From assembly GCA_946541435.1 (NCBI GenBank), contig CAMNJK010000013.1:1-14187 (forward strand): a stretch of DNA of 14,187 nucleotides, written 5' to 3'. The notes beneath the pieces were generated by a model. That model was given only the letters and a program-made list of their open reading frames with translations. It ran no database searches and had not been told where the DNA came from. The stretch is from an uncultured Bacillota bacterium (GTDB lineage Bacteria > Bacillota > Clostridia > Peptostreptococcales > Anaerovoracaceae). Position 1 is the stretch's first letter, and every line of letters begins with the position of its first letter. Positions 6,754-14,187 of the stretch are shown here, piece by piece. The position numbers and the translations under genes are program-made.

Positions 6754-8040
6754 ATGGACATCAACAGGAAAACAGCCTACAGTACTTTGCTCGATATCGA
6801 ATCGAAGAAAGCGTATTCCAATCTGACACTGAATCACCAGATCAGGCTCAGCAGGCCCAATTCGCCTGCTTTTGTGCGTGAACTGGTCTACGGCGTCCTG
6901 GAACGGAAGCTGACCCTGGATCACTATCTGGATCAGCTGGTCAGAGAGGGGATCCGCAGCCTGCGAAAACAGGAACTGACCATCCTGCGGATGGGCCTTT
7001 ATCAGCTGGGCTACATGGATTCGGTGCCGGAGTACGCAGGCGTGAACGAGAGCGTGACACTGGCCAAGAAGTTCTGCCGCAGCAAGGCGGGGCTGGTCAA
7101 TGGAGTCCTCCGGGAGTATCTCAACCGCAAGGATACGCTGCAGCTGCCGGACAGAGATCAGGACGAGATCCGGTATCTGTCGGTCAAGTATTCCTATGCC
7201 CCCTGGATCATTGAGAAATGGCTGAAATACTACAACACTGACTTTGTGGAACAGCTGCTGGAAGCCGGCAATCAGCGTCCGCCCATGACCATCCGGGTCA
7301 ACAGGCTCAAGGTGACGCGCGAGGAGCTGGCGGCGCGGCTGGAGCAGGAAGGCTTTCAGACGGAGCCCTGCCATCTGTATGCGGACGCCCTTTCCGTCAA
7401 GGGGGGACGGCTTCTGGAAACAGAAATGTACAGGGACGGTCTGTTCACACCTCAGGATGAGAGTTCCATGCTGGTGGCGGAGAAGCTGGATCCCGGGCAG
7501 GGAGAGCTGATCATGGATGTCTGCGCGGCGCCGGGCGGCAAAACCACGGCCATCGCCGAGCGGATGGGCAACACCGGGAAGATCATCGCCGGGGACATCT
7601 ATACCCGGCGGCTGGATCAGGTGGAGCGGGAAGCGAAAAGGCTGGGGATCCTCAGCATCGTGACCCGTCCGTGGGACGCTTCCAGAATCGATCCGGAATA
7701 CATCGCGGGGGCCGACCGGGTACTGGTGGACGCCCCATGCTCCGGACTGGGCGTGGTCAGACGCAAGCCTGAGATCAAATACAGAGAGTATTCACAGGAA
7801 TTCATGGAACTTCCGGGGAAGCAGCTGGCGATCCTGACAGCCTCTTCCGCTTATGTAAAACCTGGCGGGACCCTGGTGTACAGCACCTGTACCATCAGCC
7901 CGGAAGAGAATGAACATGTGGTCAGCGCTTTTCTCAAGGAGAACGCGGACTTCAGCAGGGCAGAAAGCACATTGCTGCTGCCCAACGTAAACGGAACAGA
8001 CGGATTTTTCATCTGTGTGATGAAGAGACAGGGAAGATAA
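6754..8040 (+). CDS. rsmB: 16S rRNA (cytosine-967 C5) methyltransferase RsmB
   Basis: RsmB methylates C967 of 16S rRNA using S-adenosylmethionine. The 428-residue protein has an N-terminal NusB-like RNA-binding domain (about 5-130) and a C-terminal Rossmann methyltransferase. SAM motif I is DVCAAPGGK (255-263). Motif IV is DAPCSG (326-331, with C329) and motif VI is STCT (378-381, with C379), giving the two-cysteine arrangement of RNA m5C methyltransferases. The open frame extends back into fmt, but ATG 6754 has GAGG 5 bases upstream and yields the normal N terminus. No rlmN follows, unlike many Bacillota; stp is next, 79 bases on. Confidence 0.96.
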   Translation: MDINRKTAYSTLLDIESKKAYSNLTLNHQIRLSRPNSPAFVRELVYGVLERKLTLDHYLDQLVREGIRSLRKQELTILRMGLYQLGYMDSVPEYAGVNESVTLAKKFCRSKAGLVNGVLREYLNRKDTLQLPDRDQDEIRYLSVKYSYAPWIIEKWLKYYNTDFVEQLLEAGNQRPPMTIRVNRLKVTREELAARLEQEGFQTEPCHLYADALSVKGGRLLETEMYRDGLFTPQDESSMLVAEKLDPGQGELIMDVCAAPGGKTTAIAERMGNTGKIIAGDIYTRRLDQVEREAKRLGILSIVTRPWDASRIDPEYIAGADRVLVDAPCSGLGVVRRKPEIKYREYSQEFMELPGKQLAILTASSAYVKPGGTLVYSTCTISPEENEHVVSAFLKENADFSRAESTLLLPNVNGTDGFFICVMKRQGR

Positions 8041-8119
8041 GACAGAGACACGTTAGATGATACGAAAGAAGATCGGTAAAAGAAGATCAATCAATAAAAA
8101 ACAGGAACAGGAAAGAGTC

Positions 8120-8848
8120 ATGGTGCAGATTGGATTCAAAAGCAATAAGGGTGTCGTTCGAAAGAACAATGAAGATGCCTGTTTCGTGATTCCGGGCAGC
8201 GATGTGTATATCGTGGCTGACGGAGTGGGCGGAAACAATTCGGGAGAAGTCGCCAGCCGTACGGCGGTGGAGAATATCGCGGGTTTCGTCAATGACAACG
8301 ACATCCGCGCCAATCAGCTTCCGGAGGAGATCTTTTCCTTCATGACGGATGCGCTGGCATGCGCCAACACAGCGATCTATTCCATGGGAAGCGAACAGAG
8401 CAGGTACAGAGGAATGGCCACCACCGTGGTCATGGCTTATCTTTATCACGGGGAGGCCTACATCGCCAACCTGGGAGACAGCCGGGCCTACCTCTACCGG
8501 AATGAGGAGATCAGACGGATCACCAAGGACCACACCTATGTCAATGAACTGATCGACAAGGGCGTGATCACAGAGGATGAGGCCGAAGTCCATAAACAGA
8601 AGAACGTCATTACAAGGGCGCTGGGCGCGGAGCCCCGGATCGAACCGGATTTCTATAAGCTCCCCCTGCATTCCGATGACGTGCTTCTTCTGTGCACAGA
8701 CGGACTGTACGGAGAGGTCGGGGATGCGAAGATGGCAGAGATCCTGGCCGAGGGAAAAAACATGAACGATACTTGTGCGGATCTGGTGGACGCGGCCCTC
8801 AGATCCGGCGGACGGGACAATATCACCGTCGTTTGTGTCAGAGTTTAG
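8120..8848 (+). CDS. stp: PP2C-family Ser/Thr protein phosphatase (Stp/PrpC)
   Basis: This is the partner phosphatase of the kinase encoded 15 bases downstream; the pair controls cell wall, growth and ribosome-related targets in Gram-positives. Metal-binding and family residues are visible: NNED (16-19), ADGVGG (33-38), GDSRAYLY (119-126), LLLCTDG (189-195) and the terminal GGRDNIT (230-236, with D233). ATG 8120 gives 242 residues and the usual start pattern, with AGGAAAGAG just upstream. An in-frame ATG at 8057 would add 21 very basic residues but has a poor ribosome site. The protein has no membrane segment and should be cytosolic. Confidence 0.94.
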   Translation: MVQIGFKSNKGVVRKNNEDACFVIPGSDVYIVADGVGGNNSGEVASRTAVENIAGFVNDNDIRANQLPEEIFSFMTDALACANTAIYSMGSEQSRYRGMATTVVMAYLYHGEAYIANLGDSRAYLYRNEEIRRITKDHTYVNELIDKGVITEDEAEVHKQKNVITRALGAEPRIEPDFYKLPLHSDDVLLLCTDGLYGEVGDAKMAEILAEGKNMNDTCADLVDAALRSGGRDNITVVCVRV

Positions 8849-8863
8849 CATCTGGAGGAAAAG

Positions 8864-10615
8864 ATGAGCAAAGTACTGGCAGGCAGATATGAACTGTTGG
8901 AACGGATCGGCGAGGGAGGCATGTCCGTCGTCTATAAGGCGAAGGACAAACTGCTCAATCGGTTTGTGGCGATCAAGATCCTGAAACCGGAGTTCATTGG
9001 AGATCATAAATTCATTGACAGCTTCCGCAGAGAATCACAGGCGGCGGCAAGCCTGTCCCACCCCAACATCGTCAATATCTACGATGTGGGCAAGGAGGGC
9101 AACATCCATTACATCGTCATGGAACTCATCGAGGGAAGGGCGCTCTCTGACTATATCAAGGAGCAGGGGCCCATGCCCTATCCCAAGGTGATCGCCATTT
9201 CAAAACAGATCGCGGCGGCGCTTTCCTTCGCCCATAAGAACCATATCATCCACAGGGACGTGAAGCCGCACAATATCATGATGACGCCCAACGGCACGGC
9301 CAAGATCACGGACTTCGGCATCGCCAAGGCGGTGAACGCGGCCACCATCGTGGACAGCACCGACGGGATCATCGGCTCGGTGCATTACTTCTCGCCGGAG
9401 CAGGCCAGAGGAGGCTATGTGGATGAGAAGTCCGACATCTATTCCCTGGGCATCGTCATGTATGAGATGCTGACGGGCAATGTTCCCTTCGACGGGGACA
9501 ACCCGGTGAATATCGCGCTGATGCACATCAACGGCGAGATGACACCGCCGTCGAGCCTGGTGTCGGGGATCCCCCCGGCGCTGGAACACATTGTGATGAA
9601 GTGTACGGACAAGTATCCGGTGAACCGCTACGCGTCCGCGGACGAGCTGATCGAAGCGCTGAACAATCTGGAATTCATCGGCAGTGTGGTGGGCAATTCC
9701 GTCCTGATGCGACAGGAACAGAAGCCCAGGACACAGGGCGTCATCGCGGAGACCGATTACGACGACGGCGGGGATTACCTGGAGGAAAGACCCCAGAGAC
9801 CGAAGCAGCAGAAGAAACCCTCTTCCTCCAGCAGGAAAAAACCCGTGATCATCACGGTGATCATCGCCGCTGTGATCGTGGCGGCGCTGGCAGTATGCTA
9901 CTTCATGGGCGTGTTTGGCGGCAAGGAGATCAAGGCGCCGGACCTGAGCGGGATGACCGTGACAGAAGCCATGGAGAAGGCCGCGGAACTGGATCTGAAG
10001 GTCAAGGAAGGCGATCCTGTGGTCAGTGAAGATGTGGAAGCCGGACTGATCGTCAGTCAGGATCCGGCAGCAGGTGACACGGTGAAGACCAAGAGCACCA
10101 TCACCGTCTTCGTCAGCAGCGGGCCCGGGGACGGCGAGGTCCCGGATGTGATGGGCTACGATGAGGAAGACGCGCGCAGCGCCATCGAGGCCGCCGGATT
10201 CGAGTGCGAGGTAAAGGAAAAATCCAGCGACGCCAATGCGGGTGAAGTCATCGGGCAGGATCCCCAGGGCGGCGCGCAGGCAGAGAAGGGTTCCACCGTC
10301 ACCATTATGGTCAGCGATGGTTCCATGGCCAGAACGACAGTGCCCTACCTGAAGGGTAAGACCCTGTCTGAGGCAGAGTCAGCCCTGCAGGGCGCGGGCC
10401 TGAGCGTGGGTTCTGTGGACTATGCATGGAGCGATACCTACGCGGAGGGTGAAGTCATGTGGCAGCAGTACGACGCGGATACCAAACTGGACAAGAACAC
10501 CCCGGTCAATCTGCAGGTGAGCAAGGGACCGAAACCCACCCAGCCGCCGACGCAGACGACTGAGACACCGTCCAGTGAGCCCACGTCAGAATCAGAAACG
10601 GTTCCAAGTGAATGA
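8864..10615 (+). CDS. prkC: PASTA-domain Ser/Thr protein kinase (PrkC/PknB/Stk family)
   Basis: This is a membrane kinase that senses muropeptides or lipid II outside the cell. The cytoplasmic kinase domain spans about 1-270: G-loop GEGGMS (16-21), lysine K38, helix C E57, HRD at 130-132 with K134 and N137, DFG at 150-152, an activation loop with T161, S165 and T166 as possible autophosphorylation sites, and SPEQ (177-180). A linker rich in charged residues, Gln and Ser (about 282-325) leads to one hydrophobic segment (about 327-349). Three PASTA repeats follow outside (about 354-420, 425-486 and 491-556), then a 27-residue tail rich in Thr, Pro, Ser and Glu. GGAGGA precedes the ATG. The stop overlaps rsgA by 4 bases. 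Confidence 0.96.
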   Translation: MSKVLAGRYELLERIGEGGMSVVYKAKDKLLNRFVAIKILKPEFIGDHKFIDSFRRESQAAASLSHPNIVNIYDVGKEGNIHYIVMELIEGRALSDYIKEQGPMPYPKVIAISKQIAAALSFAHKNHIIHRDVKPHNIMMTPNGTAKITDFGIAKAVNAATIVDSTDGIIGSVHYFSPEQARGGYVDEKSDIYSLGIVMYEMLTGNVPFDGDNPVNIALMHINGEMTPPSSLVSGIPPALEHIVMKCTDKYPVNRYASADELIEALNNLEFIGSVVGNSVLMRQEQKPRTQGVIAETDYDDGGDYLEERPQRPKQQKKPSSSSRKKPVIITVIIAAVIVAALAVCYFMGVFGGKEIKAPDLSGMTVTEAMEKAAELDLKVKEGDPVVSEDVEAGLIVSQDPAAGDTVKTKSTITVFVSSGPGDGEVPDVMGYDEEDARSAIEAAGFECEVKEKSSDANAGEVIGQDPQGGAQAEKGSTVTIMVSDGSMARTTVPYLKGKTLSEAESALQGAGLSVGSVDYAWSDTYAEGEVMWQQYDADTKLDKNTPVNLQVSKGPKPTQPPTQTTETPSSEPTSESETVPSE

Positions 10616-11529
10616 TGCGGGGCAGGATCATGAAAGGCATCGCCGGATTTTATTACGTAAAATCCGGCGAATCAGTATATAGATGCAAAGCCCGGGGAAT
10701 CTTCAAACAGCAGGAGATCAAGCCCGCGGTAGGTGATTTCGTGGAGATGGAGATCATCGAGGGAAACGATGACAGCCTGATCACAGAGATCCTCCCGCGC
10801 AGGAACGTGTTTATCCGTCCCTTCACAGCCAATGTGGACTGTTTCCTGGTCACGGCCGCCATTTCCAGGCCTGCGCCGGTCACCGCCCTGATCGATAAGC
10901 TGCTGGTCATGGCGGAAGCAGCGGGAACGGATGTGATCCTCTGCCTGAACAAGTGCGATCTGGCGGATCATACAGAAAAATCCGCAGGACGCAAGGCCGC
11001 GGAGAATCTGAAGCGGCTGCTGGAGATCTATGAACCGGTCTATCCGGTGGTCCTGCTGCGGCAGGATGATACAGAAGGGTTCGAAAAGCTGCGGGAAATG
11101 ATCCACGGGAAGGCGGCCGCGCTGGCGGGCGCTTCCGGCGTGGGGAAATCCACCATCCTGAACCATCTGCTGGAGGATGAGCACATGGAGACCGGCACCA
11201 TCAGCGAGAAGACACAGCGGGGCAGGCACACCACGCGGCACGCGGAGCTGTTTCTGATGGATGATGAGGGCACCGGCATATTCGACACACCGGGTTTCAC
11301 ATCCTTCGCTCTGTCAGATACCGCGGCCCAGCTGGAGCCGGAGGATCTGCAGCACCTGTTCCCGGAGATCGCATCCCGTCTGGGACACTGCAGATATGAT
11401 AACTGCAGGCATGTGGCGGAGCCGGGATGCGCGGTGAAGCAGGCTGTGGAAGAAGGCGGGATCGGCAGGATCCGTTACGATTCCTACCTGGCTTTGCTCA
11501 AGGAACTGGAAGAGATCAGAAAGTACTGA
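10612..11529 (+). CDS. rsgA: Ribosome small subunit-dependent GTPase A (RsgA/YloQ)
   Basis: RsgA is a circularly permuted GTPase that checks late maturation of the 30S subunit. An N-terminal OB fold (about 1-70) precedes the permuted G motifs in the expected order: NKCD (113-116), P-loop GASGVGKST (173-181), the G2 segment around TT (207-208) and DTPG (225-228). The C-terminal zinc site is C260, C265, H267 and C273. ATG 10612 overlaps the prkC stop in ATGA. Its product aligns residue for residue with the start known for the B. subtilis homologue (x-G-K-I-x-K-x-x-x-GFYYV). ATGs at 10615 and 10630 are alternatives, but the last would cut the first OB strand. In Bacillota, RsgA can be a substrate of the kinase encoded upstream. 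Confidence 0.96.
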   Translation: MMRGRIMKGIAGFYYVKSGESVYRCKARGIFKQQEIKPAVGDFVEMEIIEGNDDSLITEILPRRNVFIRPFTANVDCFLVTAAISRPAPVTALIDKLLVMAEAAGTDVILCLNKCDLADHTEKSAGRKAAENLKRLLEIYEPVYPVVLLRQDDTEGFEKLREMIHGKAAALAGASGVGKSTILNHLLEDEHMETGTISEKTQRGRHTTRHAELFLMDDEGTGIFDTPGFTSFALSDTAAQLEPEDLQHLFPEIASRLGHCRYDNCRHVAEPGCAVKQAVEEGGIGRIRYDSYLALLKELEEIRKY

Positions 11530-11546
11530 GATAAGGAGACATAAAA

Positions 11547-12203
11547 ATGACAAAACTGGCACCATCGATCCTGTCCGCGGATTTCGGACAGCTGGCGGCG
11601 GATGTGAAAGAGATCGAGGAGGGCGGCGCCCACCTGATCCATGTGGATGTAATGGACGGACATTTCGTGCCGAACATCAGCTTCGGGGCGGCGGTCATGA
11701 AGAGCCTGAACGGAAGGACCCGGCTGCCCTACGATGTCCATCTGATGATCGAGGATCCGGATCAGTATCTCGAGGATTTCGTGACGCCGCAGACGGAGTA
11801 CATCACGGTCCATCAGGAGGCCTGTGTCCATCTGCACCGGACCCTGCAGCATATCCACGCAGCCGGCGCAAAGGCAGGCGTGTCCATCAATCCCGGCACG
11901 CCCCTGGTGATGCTGGAGGAGGTCCTGGAGGAAGCGGATCTGATCCTGATCATGTCGGTGAATCCGGGCTTCGGCGGACAGAAGATGATCCCGGCTGCCC
12001 TGCGCAAGATCACTGAGCTGAAACGGATCCGTGAGGAGCGGGGCCTGAAGTATCAGATCGAGATCGACGGCGGTGTGAAGGCGGATAACATCCGGCAGGT
12101 CAAGGATGCCGGGGCGGATATCATCGTTGCGGGATCCGCTGTGTTCGGCGCGGAGGATATCGCGGGAAGAGTCAGAGAACTGCTTGAAAAGGTGGCTGAT
12201 TAA
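11547..12203 (+). CDS. rpe: Ribulose-phosphate 3-epimerase
   Basis: Rpe interconverts ribulose 5-phosphate and xylulose 5-phosphate in the pentose phosphate pathway. The 218-residue TIM barrel shows all metal and catalytic residues: H32 and D34 in IHVDVMDGHF (31-40), H65 in DVHLM, and D174 in EIDGG (172-176). The phosphate-binding strands MSVNPGFGGQ (136-145) and VAGSAVFG (194-201) are intact. AAGGAG precedes the ATG. Position after rsgA is classic Bacillota synteny, but the thiN (thiamine pyrophosphokinase) gene that often follows is missing, and plsX starts 23 bases later. Confidence 0.97.
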   Translation: MTKLAPSILSADFGQLAADVKEIEEGGAHLIHVDVMDGHFVPNISFGAAVMKSLNGRTRLPYDVHLMIEDPDQYLEDFVTPQTEYITVHQEACVHLHRTLQHIHAAGAKAGVSINPGTPLVMLEEVLEEADLILIMSVNPGFGGQKMIPAALRKITELKRIREERGLKYQIEIDGGVKADNIRQVKDAGADIIVAGSAVFGAEDIAGRVRELLEKVAD

Positions 12204-12226
12204 AGGATCAATACCGGAGGATTACT

Positions 12227-13246
12227 ATGAGAATACTGCTGGACGGAATGGGCGGAGACAATGCGCCCCAGGAAATCGTCAAAGGCGCTGTGCTGGCCGC
12301 GGAACAGATCGAGGATGAGATCGTGATCATCGGCAGGGAAGCAGCCATCCGCAAGGAACTGAAGCGAAATAAATACAAGGGCGAGCGCATCACCGTGGTG
12401 GATGCCCAGGAAGAGATCACCATGCATGACAGTCCGGTGAAAGCCATCCGGGAAAAGAAGGATTCCTCCCTGGTGGTGGGGCTGAACATGCTGAAGGAAG
12501 GGCAGGGTGACCTGTTCGTTTCCGCGGGCAATACCGGAGCGCTGATCGTGGGCGCCCGGCTGCTTCTGGGACGGATCCGGGGGATCGACCGGCCTGCCCT
12601 GGCCAGCATTTATCCCGATATGGTGAACATGCAGCCCTGTCTTCTGGTGGACGCCGGCGCCAGCGCTGAGTCCAAGGCCCAGAACCTGCTGGAATACGGC
12701 CTGATGGGCAGCATCTACATCGAGAAGGTCTGGGGAAGGAAGAATCCCCGGGTGGGACTTGTGAATCTGGGCACGGAGGAATCCAAGGGAACCAGTGTCA
12801 CCAAGGACGCCTACCAGAGACTGTCCGCATCCCAGCTGAATTTTGTGGGCAATGTGGAGGCCAGAGAGATCCCCAGAGGCGCATGCGACGTGATCGTCTG
12901 CGACGGCTTCGTGGGGAACGTGGTCCTGAAACTGACGGAGGGCGTATCCCTGACCATTTTCAAACTGGTGAAGAATGCCCTGATGGAGAATCTGAAGAGC
13001 AAGATCGGCGGAGTCCTGGTGAAAGGTCAGCTGGGCAAGCTGAAGAATGAATTTGATTACGAGGAATACGGCGGCGCGCCGGTACTGGGTGTCAACGGTC
13101 CGGTGATGAAGATGCACGGGTCATCTACGGCCACCGCGGTAAAGAATGCCATCATTCGCGGCATCCCCTACGCCAGGGAAGATGTGGTGAGTATCATCCG
13201 TGATGAAATGCTGGCGCTGGATGTGATCGAAGAGGAATTGGGATGA
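12227..13246 (+). CDS. plsX: Phosphate acyltransferase PlsX
   Basis: PlsX converts acyl-ACP and phosphate into acyl-phosphate, the donor used by PlsY in the first step of phospholipid synthesis; it acts at the inner face of the membrane. The 339-residue protein carries LLDGMGGDNAP (4-14), SAGNTGA (99-105), NLGTEESKG (180-188), CDGFVGN (225-231) and GGAPVLGVNG (282-291). GGAGG lies just before the ATG. The stop overlaps the rnc ATG in ATGA. Usual Bacillota neighbours fapR, fabD, fabG and acpP are absent on both sides, so the gene sits apart from fatty acid synthesis genes here. Confidence 0.97.
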   Translation: MRILLDGMGGDNAPQEIVKGAVLAAEQIEDEIVIIGREAAIRKELKRNKYKGERITVVDAQEEITMHDSPVKAIREKKDSSLVVGLNMLKEGQGDLFVSAGNTGALIVGARLLLGRIRGIDRPALASIYPDMVNMQPCLLVDAGASAESKAQNLLEYGLMGSIYIEKVWGRKNPRVGLVNLGTEESKGTSVTKDAYQRLSASQLNFVGNVEAREIPRGACDVIVCDGFVGNVVLKLTEGVSLTIFKLVKNALMENLKSKIGGVLVKGQLGKLKNEFDYEEYGGAPVLGVNGPVMKMHGSSTATAVKNAIIRGIPYAREDVVSIIRDEMLALDVIEEELG

Positions 13247-13932
13247 GAGATATCACGGCGCTCCAGCAGGGGCTCGGATACACATTTGAGGAACAGCAGC
13301 TGCTGAAGACAGCGCTGACACACAGTTCCTACAGCAGAGAGCGGGGGAACGGCTGCGCCTGCAACGAACGGCTGGAGTTCCTGGGCGATGCTTTTTTTGA
13401 CGCCATCATCGGAGAAGAGCTGTTTCGGGTCTTCCCGGAGAGAGAGGAAGGATTTCTCTCCAGGATCCGCGCCACCATCGTCTGTGAGAAATCTCTGGCG
13501 CAGACAGCGCGGAATCTGGGACTGGGAGATTACCTGCTTTTGGGGCACGGTGAAGAGAAGACCGGCGGACGCCGGCGGGAATCCATTCTGGCGGACGCCA
13601 TGGAGGCGATCATCGGGGCGGTCTATCTGGACGGCGGATTCGAATCTGTCCGGGCGGTGGTGCTGGATCTGTTCCGCGCAGTGATCGAAGACGCCCGCAG
13701 GGGAAAATACATCATACACGACTATAAGACACATCTGCAGGAACAGCTGCAGGCCAGGGGGATCACGGATATCCGGTACGAAATGACGGGACAGACCGGT
13801 CCGGACCACGATAAGACCTTCACCGTCTGCCTGTACGTGAACGGCTCGCCCGCCGCAGAAGGCACGGGCAAGAGCAAGAAGCAGGCGGAGCAGAAGGCGG
13901 CGCAGCAGGCTCTGGAGAGAGGACTGGAATGA
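13243..13932 (+). CDS. rnc: Ribonuclease III
   Basis: RNase III cleaves double-stranded RNA and processes the rRNA precursor and some mRNAs. The 229-residue protein has the catalytic domain (about 1-150) with signature [10 protein letters not shown] (41-50). Catalytic residues E45, D49, D118 and E121 have the same spacing as E41, D45, D114 and E117 of the E. coli enzyme. A double-stranded RNA-binding domain follows (about 159-227), ending in the [12 protein letters not shown] helix (209-220). It overlaps both neighbours by 4 bases: the plsX stop at its start and the smc ATG at its end. Confidence 0.97.
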   Translation: MRDITALQQGLGYTFEEQQLLKTALTHSSYSRERGNGCACNERLEFLGDAFFDAIIGEELFRVFPEREEGFLSRIRATIVCEKSLAQTARNLGLGDYLLLGHGEEKTGGRRRESILADAMEAIIGAVYLDGGFESVRAVVLDLFRAVIEDARRGKYIIHDYKTHLQEQLQARGITDIRYEMTGQTGPDHDKTFTVCLYVNGSPAAEGTGKSKKQAEQKAAQQALERGLE

Positions 13933-14187
13933 ATTTCAAGAAGATAGAGATGCAGGGCTTCAAATCCTTCGCGGAGCCCGTTACCATAGAATTCAATGAG
14001 GGGATCACGGGGATCGTGGGCCCCAACGGCAGCGGCAAGAGCAACATCAGTGACGCCATCCGCTGGGTACTGGGCGAGCAGAGCCCGAAGATGCTGCGCG
14101 GCGGCAAGATGGAGGAGGTCATCTTCGCCGGCACCTCCAGCAGGAAATCCCGGGGCATGGCGGAAGTCACCCTGGTGATCGGCAATG
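13929..14187 (+). CDS. smc: Chromosome partition protein SMC, N-terminal fragment cut by window edge
   Basis: SMC is the ATPase of the condensin complex (with ScpA and ScpB) that organises and separates the chromosome. Only the first 86 codons are inside the window. They match the family N-terminal head: [14 protein letters not shown] (4-17) and Walker [10 protein letters not shown] (31-39), followed by [17 protein letters not shown] (42-58). The ATG overlaps the rnc stop by 4 bases, with GGAGAGAGG upstream. The frame is still open at the edge. The rnc-smc pair is strongly conserved in Bacillota, and ftsY usually follows. Confidence 0.97.
   Translation, partial: MNFKKIEMQGFKSFAEPVTIEFNEGITGIVGPNGSGKSNISDAIRWVLGEQSPKMLRGGKMEEVIFAGTSSRKSRGMAEVTLVIGN

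Noticed and set aside
8041..8119. Promoter for stp/prkC in the rsmB-stp gap
   Set aside because: The stretch is AT-rich but I found no -35/-10 pair with acceptable spacing; any promoter here would need mapping data.
8087..9007. 306-residue open frame on the minus strand opposite stp and the start of prkC
   Set aside because: It is a shadow of two genes with clear motifs on the plus strand. It has no plausible ribosome site or domain.
12200..13117. 305-residue open frame on the minus strand opposite plsX
   Set aside because: It is antisense to a complete plsX and has a His/Gln-rich product without recognisable motifs.

Overview
The window is a stretch of core bacterial chromosome from a Gram-positive bacterium, most likely a Bacillota of the Clostridia type with fairly high GC. 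The taxon is inferred from three things: CCA-encoding tRNA genes in a tight array, the order priA-def-fmt-rsmB-stp-prkC-rsgA-rpe, which is a Bacillota signature, and a PASTA-domain Ser/Thr kinase with three PASTA repeats. No mobile element, CRISPR array, phage gene or obvious foreign island is visible. GC is high throughout by eye, apart from a few AT-rich intergenic gaps.

Layout. (1) Positions 1-337 hold the tail of a tRNA operon: tRNA-Trp (cut by the window edge), tRNA-Pro(UGG), an elongator tRNA with a CAU anticodon, and tRNA-Phe(GAA). It ends at a strong hairpin terminator (341-378). (2) A convergent gene on the minus strand (419-1384) encodes an uncharacterised radical SAM protein of the YhcC/YtqA family. 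It appears to use the same hairpin as its terminator. (3) A divergent AT-rich gap (1385-1493) carries a good promoter for a long plus-strand gene train. (4) The train runs queH - asnA - priA - def - fmt - rsmB - stp - prkC - rsgA - rpe - plsX - rnc - smc (cut by the right edge). Gaps are at most about 80 bases, and four junctions overlap by 4 bases (asnA/priA, prkC/rsgA, plsX/rnc, rnc/smc). No terminator is visible inside the train, so it may be transcribed largely as one unit. An internal promoter is predicted over the fmt stop codon.

Functionally the train joins translation start and maturation (fmt formylates Met-tRNAi, def removes the formyl group, rsmB and rsgA act on the 30S subunit, rnc processes rRNA), replication restart and chromosome organisation (priA, smc), signalling for growth and cell wall (the stp/prkC phosphatase-kinase pair), and metabolism (asnA, rpe, plsX, queH).

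The main point of interest is gene order. Two operons that are normally separate or interrupted have been fused and shortened. No coaBC precedes priA; asnA overlaps it instead. rlmN is missing between rsmB and stp. thiN is missing after rpe. plsX is followed directly by rnc, with no fab genes or acpP. I found no convincing novel system; the findings are modest and are ranked accordingly.
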